DNA from: JANQJA01 sp040880285 | GTDB taxonomy: Bacteria; Pseudomonadota; Gammaproteobacteria; Pseudomonadales; Azotimanducaceae | Length of the DNA: 64,000 nt | Direction of reading: 5' to 3' | Assembly (NCBI GenBank): GCA_040880285.1 | Contig: JBBDIT010000059.1 | Location: forward strand, 21,720 to 85,719 | Part shown: piece after piece, positions 45,974 through 53,383 of the stretch | Numbering within the stretch: the stretch's first letter is position 1 | Layout of the letters: each line of letters opens with the position of its first letter | The notes under the pieces: model-generated | Databases searched by the model: none | What the model was told of the DNA's origin: nothing | The model's input: the letters and a program-made list of their open reading frames with translations, nothing else | Position numbers and translations under genes: made by a program

Positions 45974-46660
45974 TCATGTGATTTCATTGGGCACACGCTT
46001 CCGGCAGAACGCTTCAACAAGCATGCGCCTGATTCCAATCGTTAGGAAGATAATCCCTGGAATCTGAATCACATGATATGCCGCGTTATGATCGAAGGGG
46101 TATGCTGGCACAAGCGTCACTATCCGTGCTGCCTGCACGATCGCCGCAATGATCGTCAACATGATTCCTGCAGACACCATGAGCGAACCGGGAACGTGTC
46201 GCGATACGAGATACAGGTAGCCTACCTGCGCAAACAATAAAGCCAGCGCCTGGTACAGGATAAACAGGCGAAAGTCCTGCCCTCGTGCCCAGCTTACCGC
46301 AATGAATACGACCGCCATCACCACCATCACAGGAAGAACTTTTCTGGCGACTCGAACGCCCCAGAGATCGTGGCAACTAGCGACTACAAACAAACCGATC
46401 AAGGTGCCAAGCAGCAAGAAAATAGCACTCCAGCTGAGGTCATAAAGTGTGGCTGAAACGGCGATGCCGTGATGGACTGCACCGAGCACACTCGCCAGGG
46501 TGAGGAGGGAAAAAATGATAAGCCAGAGTCGTTGCTGCCATTTTGCATCGGTTGAGACACGAAAGATGAAGTACCAACACAACGCGCCGACGCCACCCAT
46601 AACAAGGTCAGTTATGGCCGTAACGATTTCAACGGGATTATCTACGAGTTGCACAAGCAT
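45974..46660 (-). CDS. Seven-helix membrane protein (DUF6962-like)
   Basis: A 228-residue protein with about seven predicted membrane helices. Histidines occur in VHHGIAVS and CHDLW, and further ones near the C-terminus (FDHNAAYHVIQIP). It resembles DUF6962-type uncharacterised membrane proteins, but that is from memory and unsure. No enzymatic motif can be assigned. It is divergent from the thioesterase gene, with 91 bases between the earliest possible starts. Confidence 0.7.
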   Translation of the reverse strand: MLVQLVDNPVEIVTAITDLVMGGVGALCWYFIFRVSTDAKWQQRLWLIIFSLLTLASVLGAVHHGIAVSATLYDLSWSAIFLLLGTLIGLFVVASCHDLWGVRVARKVLPVMVVMAVVFIAVSWARGQDFRLFILYQALALLFAQVGYLYLVSRHVPGSLMVSAGIMLTIIAAIVQAARIVTLVPAYPFDHNAAYHVIQIPGIIFLTIGIRRMLVEAFCRKRVPNEIT

Positions 46661-46814
46661 AGCAGGGCGCCACCGGTTGTTTGCGGCTCAGTATCCGCTG
46701 GTTATTATGAGACAAGCAACCGCCTGGCGGAGTTGACCAGTATCAAAATCAGTGTTTAATTCTGGCTCAACTGTTCTGGCGTTTCATACGGGCCTTCTCA
46801 CCTGGGACGTGATC

Positions 46815-47183
46815 ATGACTTTTGACAAACACATCGGCATGAAATCCACGGATTCTGATCAACACGAGGCGTTTATCGACACGGAGCCACATCATCTGAA
46901 TCCGACCGGCAACATCAACGGTGGCGTCATCATATCGCTGGCGGACAATTTGTCTACCGGCGCCGCCAATCACTTTTGGCATGAAAAGACCGGCGAGCGT
47001 GCTTTCATGGTGGGAGTCGACCTGCATGCCGTAATGCTCACCAATCAGCAAGGTGGCCGTATTACGGCGAGATCAATTCCCGTGCGCGTGGGGCGCCGGA
47101 TCACGGTCATACGAACAACGGTGACAGGAACCGATGAACGTGTACTGGCAGAAATCACCACAACCCACGTGCCCGTTACATGA
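46815..47183 (+). CDS. PaaI-type hotdog thioesterase
   Basis: A 122-residue single hotdog domain. HLNPTGNINGGVIISLADN contains the asparagine-glycine pair and the aspartate expected for PaaI/DUF4442-like acyl-CoA thioesterases. I choose the ATG at 46815, which yields the usual N-terminus MTFDKHIGM; a GTG at 46752 would add 21 residues. The CoA substrate is unknown. Confidence 0.85.
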   Translation: MTFDKHIGMKSTDSDQHEAFIDTEPHHLNPTGNINGGVIISLADNLSTGAANHFWHEKTGERAFMVGVDLHAVMLTNQQGGRITARSIPVRVGRRITVIRTTVTGTDERVLAEITTTHVPVT

Positions 47184-47223
47184 TTGGGCAGCTGGCAGCT
47201 GAAGGCACAGGTCATGCGCGGGC

Positions 47224-48030
47224 TCATCGTTGGCGCAAGAAATCCCGGACTTCCTGGTAAAACTGTTGGGTGTAGATATGGTTGTGGTTCGTACCAGTCA
47301 GCGTGACAATGCGCGGCACACTTTGCCAGGCTTCGATCAGCACGTCGGTGTGAGTATGGGGAATGATCGCGTCCCGTTCCGCTTTTAGAATCAGGGCCGG
47401 CTCAGTAATGTGGGGCACATCGTCGATGGCGCGGAATGGGTGCCTGAATAGCAGCGACACTGGAATAATCGGGTAATGGCTCGCGGCAACTGCCTCCAGA
47501 CTGTCATAGGGTGAAATAAGAATCAATGAAGCCAGCTCCAGTTCGCTGGCGACGTGGGTTGCAATGCCACTGCCCAGCGAGCGCCCCATGACGTGAGTCC
47601 TGTGAAGCCGGATGTCGCGCCTTTGTGACAGTTCCTGCAGGATGAAAACGGCGTCCTGCTTTAATGCCAGTTCAGAAGGCACGCCCTCACTCATGCCATA
47701 ACCACGATAGTTCATGACCAGATAGTTAAAGTCACCAATGTCGCGGATAGCGCCCAGACTGCGCGACATCTCTTCGCCGTTACCACCATAGTAGACCAGT
47801 GTGGCGTTATCTTTAGAGGCGGAAGGAATAAACCAACCGTGCAGCCTGGTACCATCATGATCGAGCTCAATTGCATACTGCTGGTATAGCGTTGCGGCCT
47901 CTGTCGAAATCGGCCGTGGGAGGAACAGCATTGAATCCTGCTGTAGAAACAAAAGCAGCGTGAGCGCAACATAGCCAGTCGTGCCACCAATCACCAGGCT
48001 CGTTGCGAGATTCTTTATCCGCTGCATCAT
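47224..48030 (-). CDS. Alpha/beta hydrolase with N-terminal membrane anchor
   Basis: A 268-residue hydrolase of the BEM46/YfhR type. An N-terminal helix (SLVIGGTTGYVALTLLLFL) anchors it in the inner membrane, facing the periplasm. The nucleophile elbow is MGRSLGSG, the acid is in LILKAERDAIIPH and the histidine in GTNHNHIY. I start at the ATG at 48030, after the bufD stop; readings from further up overlap bufD. It may be the fifth gene of the buf transcript, but it is not a known bufferin gene. Confidence 0.87.
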   Translation of the reverse strand: MMQRIKNLATSLVIGGTTGYVALTLLLFLQQDSMLFLPRPISTEAATLYQQYAIELDHDGTRLHGWFIPSASKDNATLVYYGGNGEEMSRSLGAIRDIGDFNYLVMNYRGYGMSEGVPSELALKQDAVFILQELSQRRDIRLHRTHVMGRSLGSGIATHVASELELASLILISPYDSLEAVAASHYPIIPVSLLFRHPFRAIDDVPHITEPALILKAERDAIIPHTHTDVLIEAWQSVPRIVTLTGTNHNHIYTQQFYQEVRDFLRQR

Positions 48031-48058
48031 GCTTGACCCGACATGGTGGCCTGGTAAG

Positions 48059-48592
48059 TTAACGCTGTCCTCGACCTTCGAGGCCAAAGAACCGGTCAGC
48101 AGAGAACAGGCCAGGTCCTTTCGCGAGGATCGTGAGCATAACCAACGCCCACCACACCGCCGGATTCCACCAGTGATCCCATGTAGGGTAAACCGCTAAT
48201 TGAATAAACAGGGTCATGCCAAGTAGCCCGAGCGCACCGAGGCGAGTAAAGATGCCAAGAATCAACAGCGTTGGCAACAGTATCTCCAGAATGCCTGCAG
48301 TCAGTGCCAGTGATTCCACAAAAGTCACCACGAAAGAGCCACTTTCATAATCCAGCGTCTCGGGATTGCACAGTAGTAAAGCCCCCGGTCGAACCGGATC
48401 TGGACAGAAAAACTCATAGAGAAAGAGATCGTATTTAAGTTCATTGAAATCGAACCAGCCATTCCATTTGGTCAGCCCGGACTCCAGAAAAACTTTCGCG
48501 CCAACGAGCCGAAGAAGGAGCAAAGTCACGTCAGCTAAATATCGATTGATTGAATTGGTGAAAATCCAGTAAACCTCAACAAGCCTGCCCAT
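48059..48592 (-). CDS. bufD: DoxX-family membrane protein of the bufferin operon
   Basis: A 177-residue DoxX-type protein with four membrane helices. After the first helix LRLVGAKVFLESGLTKWNGW is typical, and ETLDYESGSFVVTFVE and LGMTLFIQLAVYPTW follow. DoxX proteins often accompany MNIO/DUF692 and DUF2063 genes, where the fourth gene is called bufD; a part in quinone or copper chemistry at the membrane is proposed but not certain. AGAGGA precedes the ATG at 48592, two bases below the bufC stop. Confidence 0.85.
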   Translation of the reverse strand: MGRLVEVYWIFTNSINRYLADVTLLLLRLVGAKVFLESGLTKWNGWFDFNELKYDLFLYEFFCPDPVRPGALLLCNPETLDYESGSFVVTFVESLALTAGILEILLPTLLILGIFTRLGALGLLGMTLFIQLAVYPTWDHWWNPAVWWALVMLTILAKGPGLFSADRFFGLEGRGQR

Positions 48593-48594
48593 AT

Positions 48595-49353
48595 CTATCC
48601 TCTTCCAAGAATTCCGTGTTGTAAAAGGGATGCGAAATGATCCGCCACATCGAATTCCGAATCCCGCTCGAGTGCTGATGCCGCTGATGTCCCAAGGCTG
48701 TCGCCCTGCTCTATCATGTACAGAAATCTGGCCTCCGCTTCAGACAATACCCTTGCATTGATGCGTTGCTCCTCACGCCAGAGCAAAACGGTTTGCGCGG
48801 ATTCCTTCAGCTCGATCTGCGTGGTTAGTTGCTTCTTCTCGCGTAACTCAACCCAGACCCCGACTACCGCGTGTCGGAGTTGAACAAGGTTGGCGTGGTT
48901 GCACAGACGCGGAGTGAACGCTGCGATGTCATGGCCCGCAGTCGTGTCTTGACTGACTTGCTCGCTGGTCAGGGGACTTTCGTCAGCACTGAAATAGCTG
49001 GCAAGCCAGGCGTGGTCTAACCTCGCGAAGTCCGAGAGATAGCCGAGGCCATGATGTTCCCGCGTTTCATCGACAAATGCCGGGAAGGACTCGCCGTAAC
49101 CAACCAACGTATGGCGTTCGGGCGGGTACTCCTCGACATAATGACGAGCCAGTATCTGGAAGTAGTCGTTGCCAACCACTGCAAGCAATGTAGGGTAATT
49201 TTGGGAAAGTGCATCGACACAGGTTTTAAGATAACCGTTTCGATACACCTTTAGATAATCAAGATTCCCGGCTGACTCCACATAGGACTCAATCTCACGG
49301 GTATCCCCGTGATTGAGGTAGGCGACAAATGCTGCCACGTAACCGCTAAGCAT
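48595..49353 (-). CDS. bufC: BufC/HvfC: DUF2063 partner protein of the MNIO oxidase
   Basis: A 252-residue DUF2063 protein. The N-terminal helical domain (MLSGYVAAFVAYLNHGDTRE... VYRNGYLKTCVDALSQNYPTL) matches BufC/HvfC, whose C-terminal winged-helix part acts as the recognition element for the precursor peptide. LDHAWLASYFSADESPLTS lies in the middle. I start at the ATG at 49353 since GGAGG lies eight bases upstream; it overlaps the bufB stop by eight bases. It forms a complex with BufB. Confidence 0.88.
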   Translation of the reverse strand: MLSGYVAAFVAYLNHGDTREIESYVESAGNLDYLKVYRNGYLKTCVDALSQNYPTLLAVVGNDYFQILARHYVEEYPPERHTLVGYGESFPAFVDETREHHGLGYLSDFARLDHAWLASYFSADESPLTSEQVSQDTTAGHDIAAFTPRLCNHANLVQLRHAVVGVWVELREKKQLTTQIELKESAQTVLLWREEQRINARVLSEAEARFLYMIEQGDSLGTSAASALERDSEFDVADHFASLLQHGILGRG

Positions 49354-50203
49354 AGGCCACGCCTCCATGTTGACAGGCCCGAAAGAGTAGCCTGTCTGCG
49401 TGCCGCTTTTCTTCGAGCAGTTCCTCAAATGCCGGCAGATTTGCATCGCGCTCGATCAATACTGGCACGGGGCCGAGGTGATCCAACGCGACATCAAGCA
49501 GATGCCAGACTGACTCTGCAACCGGAGCCGCATGACTGTCAATGAGAAGTCGGCTGCCGTGAATTTCGTCCGGCGTGTGACCCGCCACATGAATTTCACC
49601 CACCAGGTCCCTGTCGATCGTACGAATGTAGGCCTGCGGGTCGATGCCGCAGTTGTTCGAACTGACAAAGACGTTGTTCACATCCAGAAGAAGCCCGCAT
49701 CCTGTTCGTTTGGCAACCTCGTTGAGGAATTCGGGTTCATCCATCTCGCTGATGAACGGAAGGTAGTTGCTGGGATTTTCAATGAGGATCGAACGGCCCA
49801 GCATTTCCTGGAAATAATCGATGCCATCGACAAGCCGCCACATTGCCTCGCGAGTGCGCGGCAGTGGCAAAAGCTCTGCGAAATATTGTCCAGGCACACC
49901 TGACCATACCGCGTGCTCTGAGATTGACGCGGGTTCCACGCGTTCAATCAGCCTGCCCAGTTCACGGATATGCTCCGTGGGTGTGAGTGTAGGGCCGCCC
50001 AGCGACGCCCCAACACCGTGAAAACTGATCGGGAAGCGAGCCGCAGCATCCATAAGCCCTTTGAGACGCGGCCCGCCTTCGATCATGTAGTTCTCCGGAT
50101 GTACTTCAAACCAGATGTTTTCTTCCAATAAAGCGGCGGCGCCAGAGAAGTACTCGGGCTTGAGACTGACGCCACCACTTGCGGGAAGACCACGAACAGG
50201 CAT
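49346..50203 (-). CDS. bufB: BufB: MNIO (DUF692) multinuclear iron oxidase
   Basis: A 285-residue TIM-barrel enzyme of the DUF692/MNIO family, whose members use two or three irons to modify cysteines of RiPP precursors into thiooxazole or oxazolone-thioamide groups. Metal-ligand candidates are WFEVHPENYM, SFHGVGASLG, SISEHAVWSG, LIENPSN, LLLDVNNV and GEIHVAGH, with DSHAAPV later. The ATG at 50203 gives a standard N-terminus and an AAGGCGAG upstream; ten bases separate it from the bufA stop. It is the modifying enzyme for the BufA precursor. Confidence 0.93.
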   Translation of the reverse strand: MPVRGLPASGGVSLKPEYFSGAAALLEENIWFEVHPENYMIEGGPRLKGLMDAAARFPISFHGVGASLGGPTLTPTEHIRELGRLIERVEPASISEHAVWSGVPGQYFAELLPLPRTREAMWRLVDGIDYFQEMLGRSILIENPSNYLPFISEMDEPEFLNEVAKRTGCGLLLDVNNVFVSSNNCGIDPQAYIRTIDRDLVGEIHVAGHTPDEIHGSRLLIDSHAAPVAESVWHLLDVALDHLGPVPVLIERDANLPAFEELLEEKRHADRLLFRACQHGGVAYA

Positions 50204-50213
50204 AAGGCTCGCC

Positions 50214-50576
50214 TTACGGCAGGTTTCGATCCAACGCTGAAAGGGATGCCTTCCCTTCAGGCGTCTTGATGAACTCACAGGATCCGCTGGGCGTATAGGA
50301 CCAGGCATTTCCCTGGAAGTCCACGGTCGAGGTGCCCTCGCAACTCGTGCCGGCACCGGCCTTACAGTCATTCTCACCAGCAAGGGCGATACCAAAACAC
50401 TTGTCTTTGCGTCCTGGCAGTCGATTTCCTTCCTGCCAACTCGCAAACGCTTGCTGCACCACGGAAGGGGCAGAGTCCACCAGCGACAGCTGGTTATTGG
50501 GGTTTGCGACCGCACCACTGGTGGCCGCCACTGCAGCGCCAGCCATCAGCGCGGTTGCTATTTTCTTGGGAAACAT
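50214..50576 (-). CDS. bufA: BufA: bufferin precursor (DUF2282)
   Basis: A 120-residue RiPP precursor with a long N-terminal signal (KKIATALMAGAAVAATSGAVA, residues 4-24) and a core with four cysteines at 60, 71, 79 and 100 (KDKCFGIALAGENDC, GTSCEG, PSGSCEF). This matches bufferin-1 precursors; KCFGIALAGENDC is a hallmark. Mature bufferins are periplasmic and bind copper. AGGAGAGCTT lies just before the ATG at 50576. The gene heads the operon bufA-bufB-bufC-bufD. Confidence 0.92.
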   Translation of the reverse strand: MFPKKIATALMAGAAVAATSGAVANPNNQLSLVDSAPSVVQQAFASWQEGNRLPGRKDKCFGIALAGENDCKAGAGTSCEGTSTVDFQGNAWSYTPSGSCEFIKTPEGKASLSALDRNLP

Positions 50577-50626
50577 AAGCTCTCCTATCAGGTTATTCGG
50601 GACGACGAATCACTCGTCTGAGGTTA

Positions 50627-50655
50627 GAGACCCACGAGGATGGGAAAATGTTACA
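50627..50655 (-). promoter_or_regulatory. ECF-sigma-like promoter of the bufferin operon
   Basis: On the minus strand TGTAAC (50655-50650), an 18-base spacer and GTCTC (50631-50627) lie 51-79 bases before the bufA start. GTAAC-type -35 and GTC-type -10 boxes resemble ECF promoters that I recall controlling DUF2282 genes. No matching sigma factor is in the window. Confidence 0.4.
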
Positions 50656-50657
50656 GA

Positions 50658-50696
50658 TCTGAGCATTATTTCTGAGCACTATTTCTGAGCACTATT
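50658..50696. repeat. Three tandem 13-bp repeats between bufA and the selenoprotein gene
   Basis: TCTGAGCATTATT, TCTGAGCACTATT and TCTGAGCACTATT lie end to end, differing at one base. They sit directly upstream of the ECF-like -35 of bufA and about 95 bases before the divergent start, so they could be regulator sites acting on both genes. Confidence 0.75.
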
Positions 50697-50791
50697 AATG
50701 TCGCAATGTCGCTGCGACTCTCGCTACAATGGATCGCGATTGGGAGCTCGCGGTTAGCTGCCCGGATCCAGGGATCCTATGAGGGGGCGTT

Positions 50792-51769
50792 ATGACGAGT
50801 AGTACACACGATGCAGTTGAACGTGAATGGCAACGGCTCGGTTCGACGGGAACCTGGTGGACCGGCAAAGAACGTGTTGCCATCGCTGCAGAGTACAGGG
50901 CGGCACGCCTGCAACAAAAATCGACCCAAACAATTTTATCAGAGGCTGCGGTAGAAGCGGTTCACAAGATCGCCAGCAAGCCGCACACAGTAGATCAAGA
51001 ATGGATCCAGTCCTGTCACGATCGTGACCTTGCGCCCTTCCCCATGGTGGAACTGATGGCCATCGTCGCTCTGCTGAGCGCTGTCGACACCTATGCCGAG
51101 GGTATCGGAGTTGAATTGAGAACACTGCCAGAGCCGGAACAAGTATCGCCAACCGAAACGCCAGCCAGGGAAGTACCCGACAATGCCAGGATCAATGCCG
51201 GCTGGCTCCCGACCGTGGGCCGCGCCAGTGCTGCCGTTTGTATGTCGGCGGTTCCAGACGAACAGGCGGCCTGGGAAGACCTGCACACACATCTCTACCT
51301 GAGTATCGATGAGATGCGCGATCTTGATTTCACCAAGGATCTGCATCGCAGCCAAATCGAATTACTCGCTTCCAGAACCTCCCTTTACAATGATTGCTTC
51401 TACTGACTCATGGCCCACGCCGGCATGCTCCGTGCGAGCTGCGAATCTGTTGGAATCAATCTGGATATAGATGTCGTTGTAGATCCAACTCGCCCATGTG
51501 ATGTCGAACATTGCCGGGAGTTGATCGAGTTTGCCGACGCCCTGCTCGGCAGGGAATTCGACCGACTGACAATTGCCCGCCAGGCACTCTCGGCGCTTAT
51601 CGGCCAGAAGGGTGTTGCCAGGGCCGCCGCGATTGTAGCAAATTTCCAGATGATGAATCGCGCACTCGACACCATCGGCGCGACCTTTGGTGACAAGTTA
51701 CCGTCTCGCGTCAGGGCGCTGGCGGAGTCCTTTGGCGTGTCGCCACCCGCTCACTGGTCGAAGGAATAA
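50792..51769 (+). CDS. AhpD-like peroxidase/carboxymuconolactone-decarboxylase family selenoprotein (UGA read as Sec)
   Basis: Read as one 325-residue gene with one in-frame TGA at 51404-51406 (residue 205). The residues around it match the AhpD active site exactly in spacing: E190, eleven residues, C202, two residues, Sec205, three residues, H209 (NDCFY-U-LMAH). In AhpD the TGA position is the peroxidatic cysteine. Downstream FADALLGREFDRLTIARQAL and AIVANFQMMNRALDTIG are typical of the family. The reading after the TGA stays in the same frame, and the ATG at 51410 has no ribosome site. A small hairpin with a GU loop follows. GAGGGGG precedes the start at 50792. A nonsense mutation is the main alternative. 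Confidence 0.75.
51404..51443 (+). promoter_or_regulatory. Candidate bacterial SECIS element
   Basis: Starting at the TGA, GCTC (51427-51430), loop CGTGC (51431-51435) and GAGC (51436-51439) form a stem with the loop GU at 51432-51433, 26-27 bases after the TGA. Bases 51423-51424 can pair with 51441-51442. Size and distance fit bacterial SECIS elements, which carry GU in a short apical loop. Confidence 0.5.
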
Positions 51770-51955
51770 TTGGAAGTAACGACTCCTGTTTTCAGACTGG
51801 CCTGGTCGCGCGTACGATTTGTGAACTCGAGCACACTTCGGTCGCCGTTTGCCAAACATCCATCTGAAACCCATTGACAAGGGTCAGGTTTTGCCTCAGA
51901 TTGCGCGTGCGCTAGGGATAGGCTCAAGCGACAATTCATCACGAGGAGACGATGG

Positions 51956-52477
51956 ATGAAAAGACTTACTCTCACATTTGGCCTTTTGCTTACCTTTTTG
52001 GCCGGCTCGGCATTCGCCGACGGTTGGCAAGGCAGCATTGGTTACACGCAGTTGTCGGATGATGACGAAGGTATCGATGTAAGCCTTGGTGCTGTCACCG
52101 GTTCTGTCAGCTATCGATTCGACAATTCGGAAAACTTCGCGATCATTCCCGAGTTCCGTCTTGGGTTTGGCTTGTCGGACGACACAATTACTGCGTTCGC
52201 CACCCGTTTTGATGTCAAAATCAAGACGTTCTATGGTTTCACAGTTCGTGGTGAATACGCGTTCAATGAGAGCGTTTACGTGTTCGCCCAGCCGACCTAC
52301 GCCAATCTCGACATCGAGGTGAGCTCGGGTGGAATCTCGGCGTCCGAAGATGAATGGGAGTTCGGATTCGGTGGCGGCGTTGGCTTCAATGTTGGCGAGC
52401 GTGGATCGATCGAAGTATTCATTGAAGACTTCGACGGAACGCTTGCCGTCACAGGCGCCTACCGGCATCGGTTCTGA
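51956..52477 (+). CDS. Small outer-membrane beta-barrel protein
   Basis: A 173-residue exported protein. The signal peptide runs to about residue 21 (LLTFLAGSAFA), then alternating hydrophobic/polar strands build an OmpX/OmpW-size barrel (GSIGYTQL, VSYRFDN, IIPEFRLGFG, VFAQPTYANLDI, GAYRHRF). A C-terminal phenylalanine ends the last strand, as in many outer-membrane proteins. GAGGAGAC precedes the ATG at 51956. A GC hairpin follows the stop. Confidence 0.85.
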   Translation: MKRLTLTFGLLLTFLAGSAFADGWQGSIGYTQLSDDDEGIDVSLGAVTGSVSYRFDNSENFAIIPEFRLGFGLSDDTITAFATRFDVKIKTFYGFTVRGEYAFNESVYVFAQPTYANLDIEVSSGGISASEDEWEFGFGGGVGFNVGERGSIEVFIEDFDGTLAVTGAYRHRF

Positions 52478-52486
52478 TTGCCTTAC

Positions 52487-52510
52487 GGCCGGGTGCACCC
52501 GCGCCCGGCC
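52487..52510 (+). terminator. Possible terminator after the outer-membrane protein gene
   Basis: GGCCGGG, a ten-base loop and CCCGGCC form a seven-bp GC stem nine bases after the stop, followed by a weak T-rich stretch (TACCTTTAATT). Confidence 0.5.
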
Positions 52511-52517
52511 TACCTTT

Positions 52518-52589
52518 AATTGGGGTCATAATTGGGGTCAGAGTAAAAACTCGCGTCATTTCTGCATGGTAAGCGGGTAGAACACCTAC
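52518..52589 (+). repeat. REP-type repeat, left flank of the RAYT gene
   Basis: Contains ATTGGGGTCAGAGTAAAAAC (52531-52550) with a shortened copy before it, then TCATTTCTGCATGGTAAGCG up to 52589. The latter segment recurs in inverse orientation at about 60545-60580. Confidence 0.8.
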
Positions 52590-52643
52590 ACGCAACAAAC
52601 TCCAGATAAGCTAGTGTGGGCGTTTTCTAATCAGCAGTCAGCC

Positions 52644-53345
52644 ATGCCAAGACGTCAACGTCATTTCCCTGCTCAAATTCCTTCTCATATCATCCAACGC
52701 GGCAACAACCGAGACGTATGCTTCACCTCGGACGATGACATCGCAGCCTACGTCAGTTGGCTTCAAGATGCCGCCACCAGGTGCGGTGTCGACATCCATG
52801 CCTGGGTATTCATGACAAATCACGTCCACCTGCTTGCGACACCGCATGTCGAGAACGGTATCTCACCCATGATGCAGCTTGCGGGCGGGCGCTATGTTCG
52901 ATACTTCAACTAGCGTTACAAGCGTTCCGGCACCCTGTTCGAGGGGCGCTTCAAGGCAAGCCTGGTACAGTCAGAGCGGTATCTCCTGAATTGCCAACGA
53001 TACATAGAACTCAACCCTGTCCGTGCGCGATTGGTTAAGGACCCCGCCGACTACATCTGGTCGAGCTACAAGGCCCACGCATTTGGCCAGCTTGCCAGGC
53101 TTTGGACACCTCATCCCGAATACCTGTCCCTGGCATCCGAGCGACTGGAGCGTCAAGCACGATATCGCCAACTATTCAGCCAACAACTTGATCAGGATGT
53201 GATCAATCAGATCAGGAACAATACGAATACCGGTCTAGTACTGGGGACGGATGCCTTCAGAAAACAGGTCGAAAATCTAACCGGCGGAAGATTTCACTTG
53301 CTAAGGCGAGGCCCGAAGAAGAAACGTGAGGACCGGCAAACATAG
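52644..53345 (+). pseudogene. REP-associated tyrosine transposase (RAYT, Y1 family), broken by an amber codon
   Basis: About 233 codons in one frame, interrupted by TAG at 52911-52913. The N-terminal part has IIQRGNN and the HUH motif TNHVHLLATP; after the stop the frame continues RYKRSGTLFEGRFKASLVQ, then YIELNPVRARLVKDPADYIW. In intact relatives the TAG position is usually glutamine (YFNQRY), so a single CAG to TAG change explains it. The start ATG at 52644 gives MPRRQRHFPAQIPSH. REP sequences flank it on both sides in inverted orientation. Confidence 0.88.
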
Positions 53346-53360
53346 CCCGTGAGCAACCTA

Positions 53361-53380
53361 GTTTTTACTCTGACCCCAAT
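53361..53380 (-). repeat. REP-type repeat, right flank of the RAYT gene
   Basis: The inverse copy of ATTGGGGTCAGAGTAAAAAC, ending four bases before the stop of the CHAT gene on the other strand. Confidence 0.85.
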
Positions 53381-53383
53381 TAT

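Noticed and set aside
51410..51769. A separate small gene starting at the ATG after the TGA
   Set aside because: No ribosome site precedes it, it is in the same frame as the upstream part, and the active-site spacing only makes sense across the TGA.
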